Shown: positions 48,894-60,930 of the stretch, piece by piece
Layout of the letters: each line of letters opens with the position of its first letter
How positions within the stretch are numbered: position 1 is the first letter of the stretch
Source: Adiantum capillus-veneris
Lineage: Eukaryota > Streptophyta > Polypodiopsida > Polypodiales > Pteridaceae
Length of the DNA stretch: 64,000 nt
Reading direction: 5' to 3'
Assembly (NCBI GenBank): GCA_014529385.2
Contig: CM043969.1
Location: forward strand, 9,649,001 to 9,713,000
Program-made: the position numbers and the translations under genes
The notes under the pieces: generated by a model
The model's input: the letters and a program-made list of their open reading frames with translations, nothing else
What the model was told of the DNA's origin: nothing
The model's database searches: none

Positions 48894-50092
48894 ATTCACA
48901 AACTGGGATGGATAATGCTCCTATGGTTCAGTCAACAACTATAGAATCCATAGATTCTATGGTTTCTAAAGTGCCCAAGATGGATGATATTTCTATACTA
49001 GAGTCTAGTGTTGTGCAACTTGAGCAAGCTTCCAATAATGAGAACCAAGAAATCGATGCTTCAAAAATGCAACATACATCAAAAGAGACTGAAAAGTCCA
49101 CTCACGAGCTATTGCCAATTGGTACTACGTCATGTAGCGTAGATGTTGAGAAATCCATGCTTACAATTATATTGGATTTAAATGGTCTATTGTTGAAACG
49201 TTCCCCTCAACCATCCTCACACCACAACTCAGTGCAAATGGATTCAAAAAGATATATTATACTCAGGCCAGGTTGCATCCAATTCTTGAAGACTATTTTA
49301 CAGAGGTTTAATGTTGCAATTTGGTCGACAGCTACTAGGAATAATGTGTATCAAATCCTTGCAGCACTAAACAACTTAGCTGAGGATACATTGCCTTTCT
49401 TTGCAATTTGGTCGCAAGATGTTTGCTACACCGCTCAAACTCAAAAATTGTTTAGACCCGACAATCCAAACGTTGAGGCAATGTTCAAGCCTCTAGCCAA
49501 AATTGCCATGGGGTTTGAATGTGATCCACAAAGAACAGTGCTTATTGATGACTCTCCTTACAAGGGATGTATTTCACCAGCAAACAATTGCATTTTTCCA
49601 CCACAATTTGATGCTGAGAAGATGGTTGACAATATGCTCTTGGAGGAGCTACTGCCATACTTGATTCAGCTTGATGAGAGAAGGGATGTGCGTGATTTAA
49701 TTGCTTCTAATCGTTATGGACAACCTATAGTGACAAATGATAGTGAATACAAACAAATCATGGAGTATTGGAAGCAGAAAAATGATGTTTGGTCAGCTAA
49801 GGTGTTCTTTACAAGAAGAATACCACCTGCAAAAGGTGACAGGGATGAAACTATCATTGAAAATGCAAGTGACACAAGCCACCGCAATGAAATGAGAAGA
49901 GCCCAAATACAAGAGATCTTAGCAAAGGAGCGTACACCCATTGAAAGCATGAAGGCGTCACAATTGACCACTTTAGCTAGGCAATTGGGTTGTAACACAA
50001 AAGGAGTTTTGAAGGCAACCACAGCAAAGGCTTATATAAATAAGGTGAAAGCTGAGAACAATCTTCTAAGGCTGGATAGAAAGCAACCCTAA
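48894..50092 (+). CDS. FCP1/NLI-type HAD phosphatase-like protein 1
   Basis: The block opens at an acceptor; the first in-frame ATG is at 48908, giving 394 codons to TAA at 50092. After an acidic, low-complexity N terminus comes an FCP1-homology domain: IILDLNGLLLKR (about residue 90 from that ATG; 49172), ILRPGCIQFLK, VAIWSTATRNNVY and VLIDDSPYKGC. The usual catalytic DxDxT/V is DLNGL, so the second Asp is Asn; the same DLNG change occurs in some plant homologues, and it argues for weak or no phosphatase activity. The C terminus (MKASQLTTLARQLGCNTKG) resembles a SAP-like DNA-binding helix pair (inference). A GTACT donor follows directly at 50094 in a phase that fits the next FCP1 block. Confidence 0.75.
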
Positions 50093-50093
50093 G

Positions 50094-51019
50094 GTACTAG
50101 TGACATGTCATATTCTTGATACACATACTTGAACACTCATGTGCATGGTATCTAACAAATCTTTCTTTTTATTCCTTCTGCAGGATCTTACAAAGGATAC
50201 TACTAGATGGAGCTCAATCAATAGAGATTTTGATATTTTTGCTCAAAATAATGAAGCAGTCACCTACATTTTTTGTTTATCAATTTCTTGAGAGACTTTC
50301 TTTTAGTTTGTAATCATCAAATGAAATGAAAAGTATCCTTCTTATTAGATTGCTGATCTTTTTCTCGTTCAAAACTTTCAATTGTGATTTATAGTTTTGT
50401 TAGCATGAGATTGTGCTTTTTTAGTTTGAAAAAACTGTCAAAGATCCAAGTCTTTTTGGCTTTACTTAAGTTATTAATTGTGAAAGATCCAAGTCTTTTT
50501 GCTTTACTTAAGTTATTGATTGTCTATGTAATAGTCCTTAAAACAATATCGGATGGCTTTCTTGCTCCCATGTCTCACATTGGTCTTTAGGTAAGACAAG
50601 TGGTGACCTTGAAAGTATGGTCTCATATCTCGATCAAGTGAAGAGACATGAAGCTTAAATATCACTACTATGTATCTAGTGTTAAACTCCATCAAGACAA
50701 AGATACTAGAGTGCCAAATTGCAGTCTAGTTTAAGTGAAAATCCATTTGAGCTAAGGTAAAACTTATAGTGCCTCATTTTTCTAGGATTCTACCCCATCA
50801 AGGAAGTTAGAATCTAGCACAAACCAATTAAGACTCTTTTGGAGCCTAGATAGGACAATTCGTGGAACTTAAGAGACTTATTATTGAGTTAGAGTCTAGT
50901 TTAGATAAGCAAAAGATCTTCAAACCAGCACTTGACTTTCTTACTATTCAATATTCAAAGTCCCTTGAGGCTAACAAATTACATACCTACTTGTAACCTA
51001 ACTAATGAGTAATTATATA
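50094..51019 (+). other. Intron-like spacer with one possible small exon
   Basis: After TTCCTTCTGCAG (50183) about 37 codons are open in one frame (DLTKDTTRWSSINRDFDIF near its start) and look protein-like, but joining from the donor at 50094 needs a different phase. It could be an alternative 3' exon or a decayed one. The last sense motif copy is at about 50590 (AGACAAGTGGTGACCTT). No gene is seen from 50.7 to 51.0 kb. Confidence 0.3.
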
Positions 51020-54000
51020 GATCTAAGCAAGTATATATAATGAGTCTTCAAACTAATAAACCAAGGGAAGAGAGTAGCAAGGTCCACTACTTGTCCAAGC
51101 TCAGCTCTAGACAACATAGAAAGGTTGCTAGTTCTACTAATTGTCTAATTATAGGCATGGAAAAATGATAGAAGGTTGAACACTTGTCCAACCTATCATC
51201 TCTAGTAAGATGAGAGGTTTGGCCTTAAGATTCACCATGTAACCAACCTATACATCATTGTATTATGAAGAGTAGAAAAGGAAAGCTCCACCACTTGTCC
51301 AAGCTAGTTCTAAAATCCACATGGAGATAAGCAAGCTCCACCATTTGTCAAATCTCTCTTCCATTAAAACATGAAAAAACTCAGCTATGTTGTACAGGGG
51401 GGACTTTTTTCCAAGGTCCACCACTTGTCCAAGCTAGGATCCATTAAAACATGGAAATAAACAAAGCTCCACCACTCATCTAACCTTTAGAGTTGCAAAG
51501 TGTATGGGTTGTCTAAACTAGGTATGGGAAAATAATTGAAGGTCCACCACTTGAAACATGGAGTGAAGCAAGCTCCACCATGTCTCCAATATGCTAGATT
51601 CCATTGAAACACCCTAACCCATGATATTTGTACATAGGGGATGTACATTCAAGATCCACCACTTGTCCAACCTAGTATCCCTAGTAGCTTGATAGCTTTG
51701 GTCTCAAGATTCACCACTTGTCACACTCTATGTCATTGTATTAAAAAGGATTGGGTGTTAAGGTCCACCACTTGTCCAACCTATAAGGTTTATTTTAAAT
51801 GGTTTTTTTTTCTCACAACTTGAACTACCCATGATATGTTTTACATGGGAGTTTTGTTTCAATGTCCACCACTTGTCCAAGCTAACTCTATTGAAACATA
51901 GAGAGAACCAAAGATCCACCACTTGTCCAAGCTAAGCTATATTGAAACATGGAGAGAAGGATGCTCCACCATTTCTCCAAGATAGGCTTCATTGAAACAT
52001 GGAGAGAAGAAAGCTCCACCATGTCTCCAAGCTAGGATCCATTTAAATGCCCTAAACCCATTTTATTTTGTACATGGGGGTTTTATTTCAAGGCCCACCA
52101 CTTGTCTAACCTATTATCCCTAGTAGCACGAGTGGTTTGGTCTCAAGATACACCACTTGTACACTCTATGTCATTATATTAGGAAGAACTATGTATTAAG
52201 GTCCACCACTTGTCCAACCTATAAGGTTATATCTTAAATGGTATCCTTTCTCACCACTTGAAATGCCCATGATATGTTTTACATGGGGTTTCATTCCAAG
52301 GTCCACCACTTGTCCAAGCTAACTCTATTCAAACATAGAGAGAAGCAAAGGTCCACCACTTGTCCAAGCTAACTCTATTCAAACATAGAGAGAAGCAAAG
52401 GTTCACCACTTGTCAAAGCTAGGCTCCATTGAAGCATGGAGAGAAGTAACCTCCATCATTTTTCCAAGATAGGTGCCATTCAAACATGGAAAGAATCAAG
52501 ATCTACCATGTCTCCAGATTCTAGGCTCCATTGAAACACCCTAAAACCATGATATTTTGTACATGGGGTGTTTACATTCAAGGTCTACCACTTCTCTAAC
52601 GTATTATACCTAGTAGCATGAGTGGTTTGGTCTTAAGATTCACCACTTATCCACTCTATGTCATTATATTAAGAATAACTGGGTGTTAAGGTCCACCACT
52701 TGTCCAACCTATAAGGGTATATCTTAAATGGTATCCTTCACCACTTTCAAGGTCCATCACCACTTTTCCAACCTGTAAGGTTATATCTTGAATGATATTT
52801 TTCCTCATCACTTGTAATGTCCATGCTATGTTTTACAAAGGGGTTTTGTTCCAAGACCCACCACTTGTCCAAGCTAACTCTATTGAAACATAGAGAGAAG
52901 CAAAGGTCCACCACTTGTCCAAGGTAGGCTCCATTGAAACATGGAGAGAAGGATGATCCACCATTTCTCCAAGATAGGTTCCATTGAAACATTGAGAGAA
53001 GCAATCTCCACCATGTCTCCAAGCTAGGCTCCATTGAAATACCCTAAACCCATAATTTTGTACATGAGGGGTTTACATTCAAGGTCCACCACTTGTCCAA
53101 CCTATTATCCCTAGTAGCACGAGTGGTTTGGTCTCAAGATTCACCACTTGTACACTCTATGTCATTATATTAAGAAGAAATATGTGTTAAGGTCCACCAC
53201 TTGTCCAACCTATAAGGTTATATTTTAAATGGTATCCTTTCTCACCACTTGAAATGCCCATGATATGTTTTACATGGGGGTTTCATTCCAAGGTCCACCA
53301 CTTGTCCAAGCTAACTCTATTAAAACATATAGAGAAAGAAAGGTCCACACTTGTCCAAGCTAGGCTCATTGAAACATGGAGAGAAGGAACCTCCACTGTT
53401 TCTCCTAGATAGGCTCCATTGAAACATGGAGAGAAATAAGCTCCACCATGTCTCCAAGTTGCTAGGCTCCATTGAAATACCCAATACCCATATATTTTTG
53501 TACATGGGGGGTTTACATTCAAGGTTCACCACTTGTCCAACCTATTATCCCTAGTAGGTTTGGTCTCATGATTCACCACTTGTCCACTCTATGTCATTAT
53601 ATTAAGAGGAATTGGGTGTTAAGGTCCACCACTTGTCCAACCTATAATGTTATAGCTTGAATGGTATTTTTTCTCACCACTTGTAATGCCCATGACATGA
53701 TTTACATGGGGGTTTTGTTCCAAGGTCCACCACTTGTCCAAGCTAAATCTATTGAAACATAGAGAGAAACAAAGGTCCACCACTTTTCCAAGCTAGGCTG
53801 CATTGAAACATGGACCTTAATACCAAATTATTTCTAGTAGCATGAGTGATATTTTGTACATGGGGGGTTTACATTCAAGGTCCACCACTTGTCGAACCTA
53901 TTTCCCTAGTAGGTTTGGTCCCAAGTTCACCACTTATCCACTCTATGTCATTATATTAAGAATAATTGGGTGTTAAGGTCCACCACTTGTCCAACCTATA

Positions 54001-55605
54001 AGGTTATATATTAAATGGTATTTTTTCTCACCACTTGTAATGCCCATGATATGTTTTACATGGGGGTTTTGTTCCAAGGTCCACCACTTTTCCAAGATAA
54101 CTCTATTCAAACATAGAGAGAAATAAAGGTCCACCACTTGTCCAAGCTAGGCTCCATTGAAACATGGAGAGAATGATGCTCCACCATTTATCCAAGATAG
54201 GCTGCATTGAAACATGGAGAGAAGCAAGCTTTACCATGTTTCCAAGCTAGGCTCCATTGAAACACTCTAGGGGGTTTTATTTCAAGGCCCACCACTTGTT
54301 TAACCTATTATCCCTAGTAGCATGAGTGGTTTGGTTTCAAGATTCACCACTTGTACACTCTATGTCATTATATTGTGTTAAGGTCCACCACTTGTCCAAC
54401 CTATAAGGTTATATCTTAAATGGTATCCTTTCTCGCCACTTGAAATGCCCATGATATGTTTTACATGGGAGTTTCATTCCAAGATCCACCACTTGTCCAA
54501 GCTAACCATATTTAAACATAGAGAGAAACAAAGGTCCACGACTTGTCCAAGCTAGGCTCCATTGAAACATGGAGAGAAGGAACCTCCACCATTTCTCCTA
54601 GATAGGCTCCATTAAAACATGGACATAAGTAAGTTCCACCATGTCTCCTAGATGCTAGGCTCCATTGAAATACGCAAAACCCATGATATTTTGTACATGG
54701 GTGATTTACATTCAAGGTCAACCATTTGTCCACCCTATTATCCCTAGTAGGTTTGGTCTCACAATTCACCACTTTTCCACTCTATGTCATTATAATAAGA
54801 GGAATTGGGTGCTAAGGTCCACCACTTGTCCAGCCTATAAGGTTATACCTTGAATGGTATTTTTTCTCACCACTTGTAATGCCCATGACATGCTTTACAT
54901 GGGGGTTTTGTTCCAAGGTTCACCACTTGTCCAAGCTAAATCTATTGAAACATAGAGAGAAACAAAGGTCCACCACTTTTCCAAGCTAGGCTCCATTGAA
55001 ACATGGACCTTAATACCAAATTATTCCTAGTAGCATGAGTGAATTTTGTACATGGGGGTTTGCATTCAAGGTCCACCACTTGTCCAACCTACTTTTCCTA
55101 GTAGGTTTGGTCGCAAGATTCACCACTTGTCCACTCTATGTCATTATATTAATAATAATTGGGTGTTAAGGTCCACCACTTGTCCAACCTATAAGGTTAT
55201 ATATTGAATGGTATTTTTTCTCACCACTTGTAATGTCCATGATATGTTTTACATGGGGATTTTGTTCCAAGGTCCACCACTTGTCCAAGCTAAATCTGTT
55301 CAAACATAGAGAGAAACAAACGTCCACCACTTGTCCAAGCTAGGCTCCATTGAAACATGGAGAGAATGATGCTCCACCATTTATCCAAGATAGACTCCAT
55401 TGAAACATGGAGAGAAGTAAGCTCCACCATGTCTCGAAGATGCTAGAGTCGATTGAAATACCCAAAACCCCTGATACTTTGTACATGGGGGGTTTACATT
55501 CAAGGTCCACCACTTGTCCAACCTATTATCCCTAGTAGCATGAGTGGTTTGGTCTCAGGATTCACCACTTGTCCACTCTATATCATTATATTAAGAAAAA
55601 TTGGG
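51020..55605 (-). repeat. Inverted array 1 of the same units
   Basis: The motif is now AAGGTCCACCACTTGTCCAA. The anchor GTCCACCACTTGTCCAACCTATAAGG recurs near 51761, 52198, 52690, 53190, 53620, 53975, 54378, 54816 and 55168, giving the same short (about 355) and long (about 440-500) unit classes. Its left border (51020-51160, AGATCTAAGCAAGTATA onward) is the reverse complement of the right border of the sense array (42225-42365). At about 55605 it switches to a short sense stub (GGATAAGTGGTAGACCTTGAG, 55634). Confidence 0.95.
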
Positions 55606-55943
55606 TTTCCATATCTAAATGGATCTTTGCTTGGATAAGTGGTAGACCTTGAGACCTAAATACCCATTCTACACTAGAGCATTGGTTAAGCCTTATGCAC
55701 TTCAAGCATACCTTTAACAACAAGTAGTAGTTATTAGTTGACTTAAGTCTAGTTGACCTCCATGGTATTGAGACTAAGAGAGAGTGTAGCATAAAAAAGA
55801 GTCAGGATTTTAATTTGACTTTCTTTCTATTAATGAGTAGATCATAGATGGATTTTGGTATCTAATAAAACCTTAGGGTAGACAATGTAAAACTCATGTC
55901 TATTGTTGTGTTTGCATTAAGTGTTCTTGTTCTTTAATTTCAG
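55606..55943 (+). other. Sense stub and acceptor region before the second FCP1 block
   Basis: One forward motif copy with its flank (about 55620-55690), then unique sequence ending in CTTTAATTTCAG (55943). A homologous stub follows inverted array 2 at about 58865. Confidence 0.6.
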
Positions 55944-56719
55944 AACCATTACAGAAAAATGGATTGGCTATATGCTGGCATAAATTGAAGAAAACTATTG
56001 AATTACCCATCCAACCTCCTCCAAGACCTTGTCCAAGGAATGAATCACCTCCTTATCACCTACCACTTGCTTTCAAGGACATCAAAAGAGTACTTATCTT
56101 GGATCTAGAGGGGTTACTTCTCAAGACAATTGAAATGAAACATGGAGATTCTATGCCATCTTGGGCTCAACACATGCGACTTGTGGAGGATAAAGATGAA
56201 GTTTATCATGTGGTGCGACCAGACGCACAAAGTTTTTTGGATTTTTGTGCTGAATACTTTGAGCTATGGATATGGAGTTGCTATAACTTAACAAGGGTGC
56301 AACGCATCACACAAAAATGTTTTCCTGAGCAGTATACCAAGTTCAAGGTGTTTATGAGTAACAAAAATTGCCAAAATCCAAATATTATGTTAGGATTTAC
56401 AAGGGTTTATCACAAAAATTTGAGTGATATTTGGAAGATATTTGAGGATTTGGATGCAAACAATACCTTAATTTTTGATGACACTCCATATAGGGTGATG
56501 TGGAACATGCCAGGGACATATCTTATATTTCCAAAGATGTGGAGGCAAACTTCCGAGCAACTTCAAAACTTCTTGCAGAGAACCATAATTCCATGGTTGG
56601 TAGGATGGTTGTATGCAAGAGATAAGAGAGTCTATACATACAACACAATTGTAAATCAGTATAGTGATTCTGAGACAAATTATGTCCTTGGTGTGTACTT
56701 GTCAACACGAAAGAATTGA
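55944..56719 (+). CDS. FCP1/NLI-type HAD phosphatase-like protein 2
   Basis: Starts at an acceptor and is open to TGA at 56719; no methionine occurs before the catalytic loop, so an upstream exon is required. Domain landmarks: VLILDLEGLLLKT (56093-56131; DxE instead of DxD), VVRPDAQSFLDF, ELWIWSCYNLTRV, IMLGFTRVYHKNLSDIW and LIFDDTPYRV. The C-terminal part (QNFLQRTIIPWLVGWLYARD) is helical. It is only distantly similar to the FCP1 block at 48.9-50.1 kb, yet both are followed by the same kind of inverted array. The donor at 50094 fits its phase, which would put both FCP1 domains in one transcript were it not for the TAA at 50090-50092. AATAAA lies at 56719-56724. Confidence 0.75.
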
Positions 56720-56837
56720 ATAAATATGGCCATAAGATGCTTTTTTTATTCTAGTGTGTATCTTTCAACATTTGTATAATTTGATATAGTCTTTTTTTAA
56801 AAAAAACAAAGGTGTGTCAATTTTATGAACACTTGAA

Positions 56838-56930
56838 TGGAGTGCACCCTACTCTAAGGGGACTTCAATGTACTATTGGAGTGCATCCTATTGTAAGGGG
56901 ACTCTGATGTATTGCTAGAGTGCACCCAAA
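56838..56930 (+). repeat. Short tandem repeat downstream of FCP1 block 2
   Basis: Three imperfect copies of GGAGTGCACCCTACTCTAAG plus GGGACTTCAATGTACTATT, period about 45. Possibly in the 3' untranslated region. Confidence 0.8.
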
Positions 56931-57429
56931 TTTTTGGAGACTCATTTTTTATTTGATTGGGGCCTATGTTGGGTCATATAGTAAAAGAAATTCATTTTTT
57001 GTCAATTCATATCGAGGTTGCATTTATTTGTGAACTATGAGAGAATTGATGTTTGATGTCAAAATAAAACTTGTAAGTATGGATCAGAGAATTCATGGAC
57101 TTTAAATATGTGAGAGGGATCTTTTTCTTGGGCACAAATGTTTGCTTCAAGAATTTTGTCATTACATACTTTATGTGAAAGAGTTTTAGAACCTAAAAGA
57201 CTTTGAAAACAAAACTATGGAATCTAAGTGCATGTATTCTTGAATGGCTTGAAAGTTGATGTATACATGCATGTCGCCTTGATGAAGATTTAGATCTGAC
57301 AAGATGCAAAGCTAGAATTCTTGGACGTTACCTTTGTCAATTTGGTAATAACATATTTAACTTTCTTTTATTATGGGTGGAAAATATATTATTATGTGCA
57401 TTTGGAACCTAATTGCTTGACCTTCAAAC
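56931..57429. other. No gene recognised
   Basis: AT-rich spacer without motif copies, between FCP1 block 2 and inverted array 2. Confidence 0.5.
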
Positions 57430-58865
57430 CAAGATTCCTATGTTATTTTTTCATATACTTTTTTGTAATGAATTAAGATTGTGGATACAAGGTCCACCAC
57501 TTGTTCAAGCTAGATCTAAGAAAGTATATATACTGAGTCTTCAAACTAGTAAACCAAGGGAAGAGAAAGGGTCCATCACTTGTCCAAGCTTATCTCTAGA
57601 CAACATAGAGAGATGTTAGTCTACTAATTGTCCAATATAGTCATGGAGAAATGATAGAAGGTTGATCCACTTGTCCAACCTATCATCTCTAGTAAAATGG
57701 GAGGTTTGGCCTTAAGATTCACCATGTAACCAACCTATACTTCATTGTATTATGAAGAGTAGAAAAGCAAAGCTCCACCACTTGTCTAAGGTAGTTCCAA
57801 AATCAACATGGAGAGAAGCAAGCTTCACCATTTGTCCAAGATAGGTTCCATTAAAACATGGAAAACCTCATATATGTTGTACATGGAAGCTTTTTTCCAA
57901 GGTCCACCACTTGTCCAAGCTAGGATCCATTAAAACATGGATAGAAACAAGGCTCCACAACTCGTCCAACCTTTATAGCTGCAAAGTGTACCGGTAGTCT
58001 AAACTAGGCATGGGAAAATAATAGAAGGTCCACCACTTATCCAATATATTATCTCTAATAGCATGGGAGGTTTGGTCTCAAGATTTAGGAATTGGCTAAC
58101 CTGTATTTCATTGTATTATGATGAATTTGGTTTTAAAGTCAACTACTTATCCAAGCTATAAGTTTATATCTTGAATGGTATTCCTTCCCATCACTTAGAA
58201 AACCAATGATATGTTGTACATGGGGGGGTTTGTTACAAGGTCCACCACTTGTCCAAGCTAGTTTCATTGAAACATGGATGAAGACAAGCTCCACCATTTG
58301 TTAAATCTAGACTCCATTGAAATCTAGAAAATCCATTCTATGTTGTACATGGGGTTTTTGTTTTAAGGTCCAACACTTGTCCAAGCTAAGATCCATTGAA
58401 ACATGGAGTAGAGAAACACTCCACCACTTGTCCAAGCTAGGAAACATTGATAGTAGTTGGTTAGTTTGAAGATCCACCACGTGTCTAAGCTAACTCTATT
58501 GAAACATAGAGAGAAGCAAAGGTCCACCAACTGTTCAAGCTAGGCTCCATTGAAACATGGACAGAAGCAAGCTCCACCATTTCTCCAAGATAGGCTCCAT
58601 TGAAACATGGAGAGAATCAAAGGTCCACCATTTCTCCAAGCCAAGCTCCATTTGTCCAACCTATAAGGTTATATCTTAAATGGTAATCTTTCTAATCACT
58701 TGGAATACCCATGATATGTTTTACATGGGGGTTTTGTTCCAAGATCACCACTTTCCAAGCTAACTCTATTGAAACATAGAGAGAAGCAAAGGTCCACCAC
58801 TTGTCCAAGCTAGTCTCCATTGAAACAAGGAGAGAAGCAAGCTCCATCATTTCTCCAAGATAGGC
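57430..58865 (-). repeat. Inverted array 2
   Basis: 57435-57650 is the reverse complement (roughly 85 percent by eye) of 42220-42440, including unique DNA that lies within about 10 bases of the exon acceptor at 42447. Then follow inverted motif copies with more decayed unit structure and a return of the CTCCATTGAAACATGGAGAG monomer. It switches to sense orientation at about 58865. Confidence 0.9.
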
Positions 58866-59368
58866 TAGCATGGATAAGTGCACCTTGAAACCAACCTTCC
58901 TATGAGGCAATAGAGCATATGCTACATATTTTATGTATGCCCCATGCCTCAAATTAAGAAGTTATAGATTAGAAGTGGACCTTGCTTGAATGTCACATGC
59001 ATTAAATTAAAGAAAAATAGCCAAGTGGATTGTATTCCTCAATGGATCCTTGCTTTCACAAGTTGTGAACCTTGAGTCACTTTTACATTAACTTGGACAA
59101 GTGGTGGACCTAGAAACCAAGCTCTCCATGTTGAGATAAGTTGTAGGTAGGACAGTAGAACATAGACAACGATAATGGATGCAATATACTCGTCTCCTAA
59201 TAATCCAATTGATTGAAACCATGGTATTTTAGTTGTTTTCATTGTGTATTGTATGTGCATAAAGTGGAATGAGACCTTAAGAAAACTCAAATTTTTGACA
59301 AAATCTCTATATTTTGTACATGATATATTGAAAGTTGTCCAACCTGGGAATTGGGATTTTCCCACTTG
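58866..59368 (+). repeat. Right-end segment with sense motif copies
   Basis: GGATAAGTGCACCTTGAAACC at about 58872 matches the stub at 55634, and a full forward copy CTTGGACAAGTGGTGGACC lies at about 59093. One inverted remnant (GTTGTCCAACCT) at about 59333 leads straight into the candidate right end. Confidence 0.7.
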
Positions 59369-59394
59369 ACCTAATATGGTCTTTTCACATCAAT
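59355..59394 (-). repeat. Candidate right terminal inverted repeat
   Basis: Reverse complement of the left candidate: 59369-59384 equals 24432-24447 inverted over 16 bases, and 59386-59394 equals 24404-24412 inverted. Motif-bearing DNA stops here; nothing beyond 59.4 kb contains it. Confidence 0.45.
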
Positions 59395-60329
59395 GTTGAA
59401 CTTATGTGGACCAAGCAAGTGAGTTTCCTCAGAGTTTGTAGTTCACATTGCTCAAGGCTGAAGCAATGGAAGGATGGCATGGCATGCTAACTCACGGCCC
59501 ACGCAACGAGTTTCTTGTTCTAGCCTAGTTGAGCCACCCAAGGGTGGAGATTCGCTCCAACAACCAATTAGTTTTCTAGTGCGGCCTACAAAGAAACATT
59601 TTTTGCAAGCATTGTGATGTGCAGTGTGAGCAACACTAGAGCCGAGAAAAGTGAGCATAAAATGCTTGGGTGGAAAAGTGTCAAACAACATATGCACAAT
59701 TTGAATTAGGCCTTACATTCTATGAAGTGCACCCCTGATAATATCCTTCATTCAAAAATGCACATGTGTGTAACTAGATAATGATTGATCAAGAGTTAAA
59801 AGTGAATCCTAGTTGCAAACTAGAAGCAGCACCAATCTTCAACTTTCCACAAGGAAAACCATGATTAATGATAGTCTTTACTAGACTTTGAAAACACCAC
59901 AACTTAGCATTCACATCTTCTTCTTTCTAGGCTAAAGAAACTAGAAACAAGATACATACCTTCAAGCTTCACATTTTCACAGAAAATCAAATCTACCTAG
60001 TGTCAATGGAGACAATCATACATGCCTCACAAGAAATAGATAATCAAAGGCAAAAATAGTGTGCAAAAAACAAGAAAATTATCGTGGATTCGCATTGTAG
60101 CTCTATCTTATGAACTGTCAATAGCCCAGGTAATGACGTGCACAAATATTAACATCTCTAGATAAAAACAAACTATTAGAAGAGAAAAATTGAATTTAAA
60201 ATGTGGCAAGTAATGCTTAGCGTGCAATTAACCAACAATAAATCAAAAATAATTCGAATGGTAAACTTTTTTGTGAGCATTTGGTGACAAGTTGTAGGTT
60301 CTTCTTCTTTAGATCGCAGATAATTCGGG
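59395..60329. other. No gene recognised
   Basis: A minus frame at 59452-59697 has no recognisable domain. No repeats of the 35-kb element are seen. Confidence 0.4.
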
Positions 60330-60930
60330 CAATTGTGCTTCTTCATTGGAAATTAGATGATACTTATCAAGTAGCAATCTCCTTGGCATGACTGAGTTCA
60401 CAATATGTTTAACACCAGAGTGCATATATAGCTCCGCTTTCTGAAGAATAGAGATTTTCTCTTATGTACATGTCATGTAATCTAGGAATCTCCAACCCAA
60501 TTATACCAAGAATATCATTATCATGCATCTAGCAATGCAGTCTAGAGATCTCCAGCTCTAAAGGTACATCATATCCCTCCATATTGAGGAAGGAAGCGGC
60601 TATTTTGAATTCTGTAAGTTCAAAATTTTTCCCTCGTGCATGTCGCATTTTCTTCTTGATATCATATTCAAGTGTATCAATGTTTGTCCTTTTCGATGGG
60701 AACTTTGGATTCACCCGCCGTGTTCCTTGCATCCAATGAAATTTTTATCGGGGTTGCAACATAGATGCTCTATTGCATATGCCACAAGATCCTATGAGTT
60801 GGTCATATCTAAATAATTTACTTATGTAGAACAGGGGTTCTTGAAATAGTGATTGGAGCTCCACATTGAAGGGTGCACAAATGCGGTGCATGTGTGGAGA
60901 GGGAGAAGGAGAGAGAGAAGCAAGAGGCAC
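60330..60930 (-). pseudogene. Broken inverted paralogue of the 3.7-4.6 kb gene
   Basis: Read on the minus strand, three blocks match the 3761-4599 protein in the same order: NVELQSLFQEP (near 60865), LELEISRLHC (near 60535-60560) and KAELYMHSGVKHIVNS followed by MPRRLLLDKYH (near 60350-60440). Frames change between blocks and the C terminus is missing. It shows that this unknown gene family has been copied locally, probably together with DNA moved by the elements between. Confidence 0.75.
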
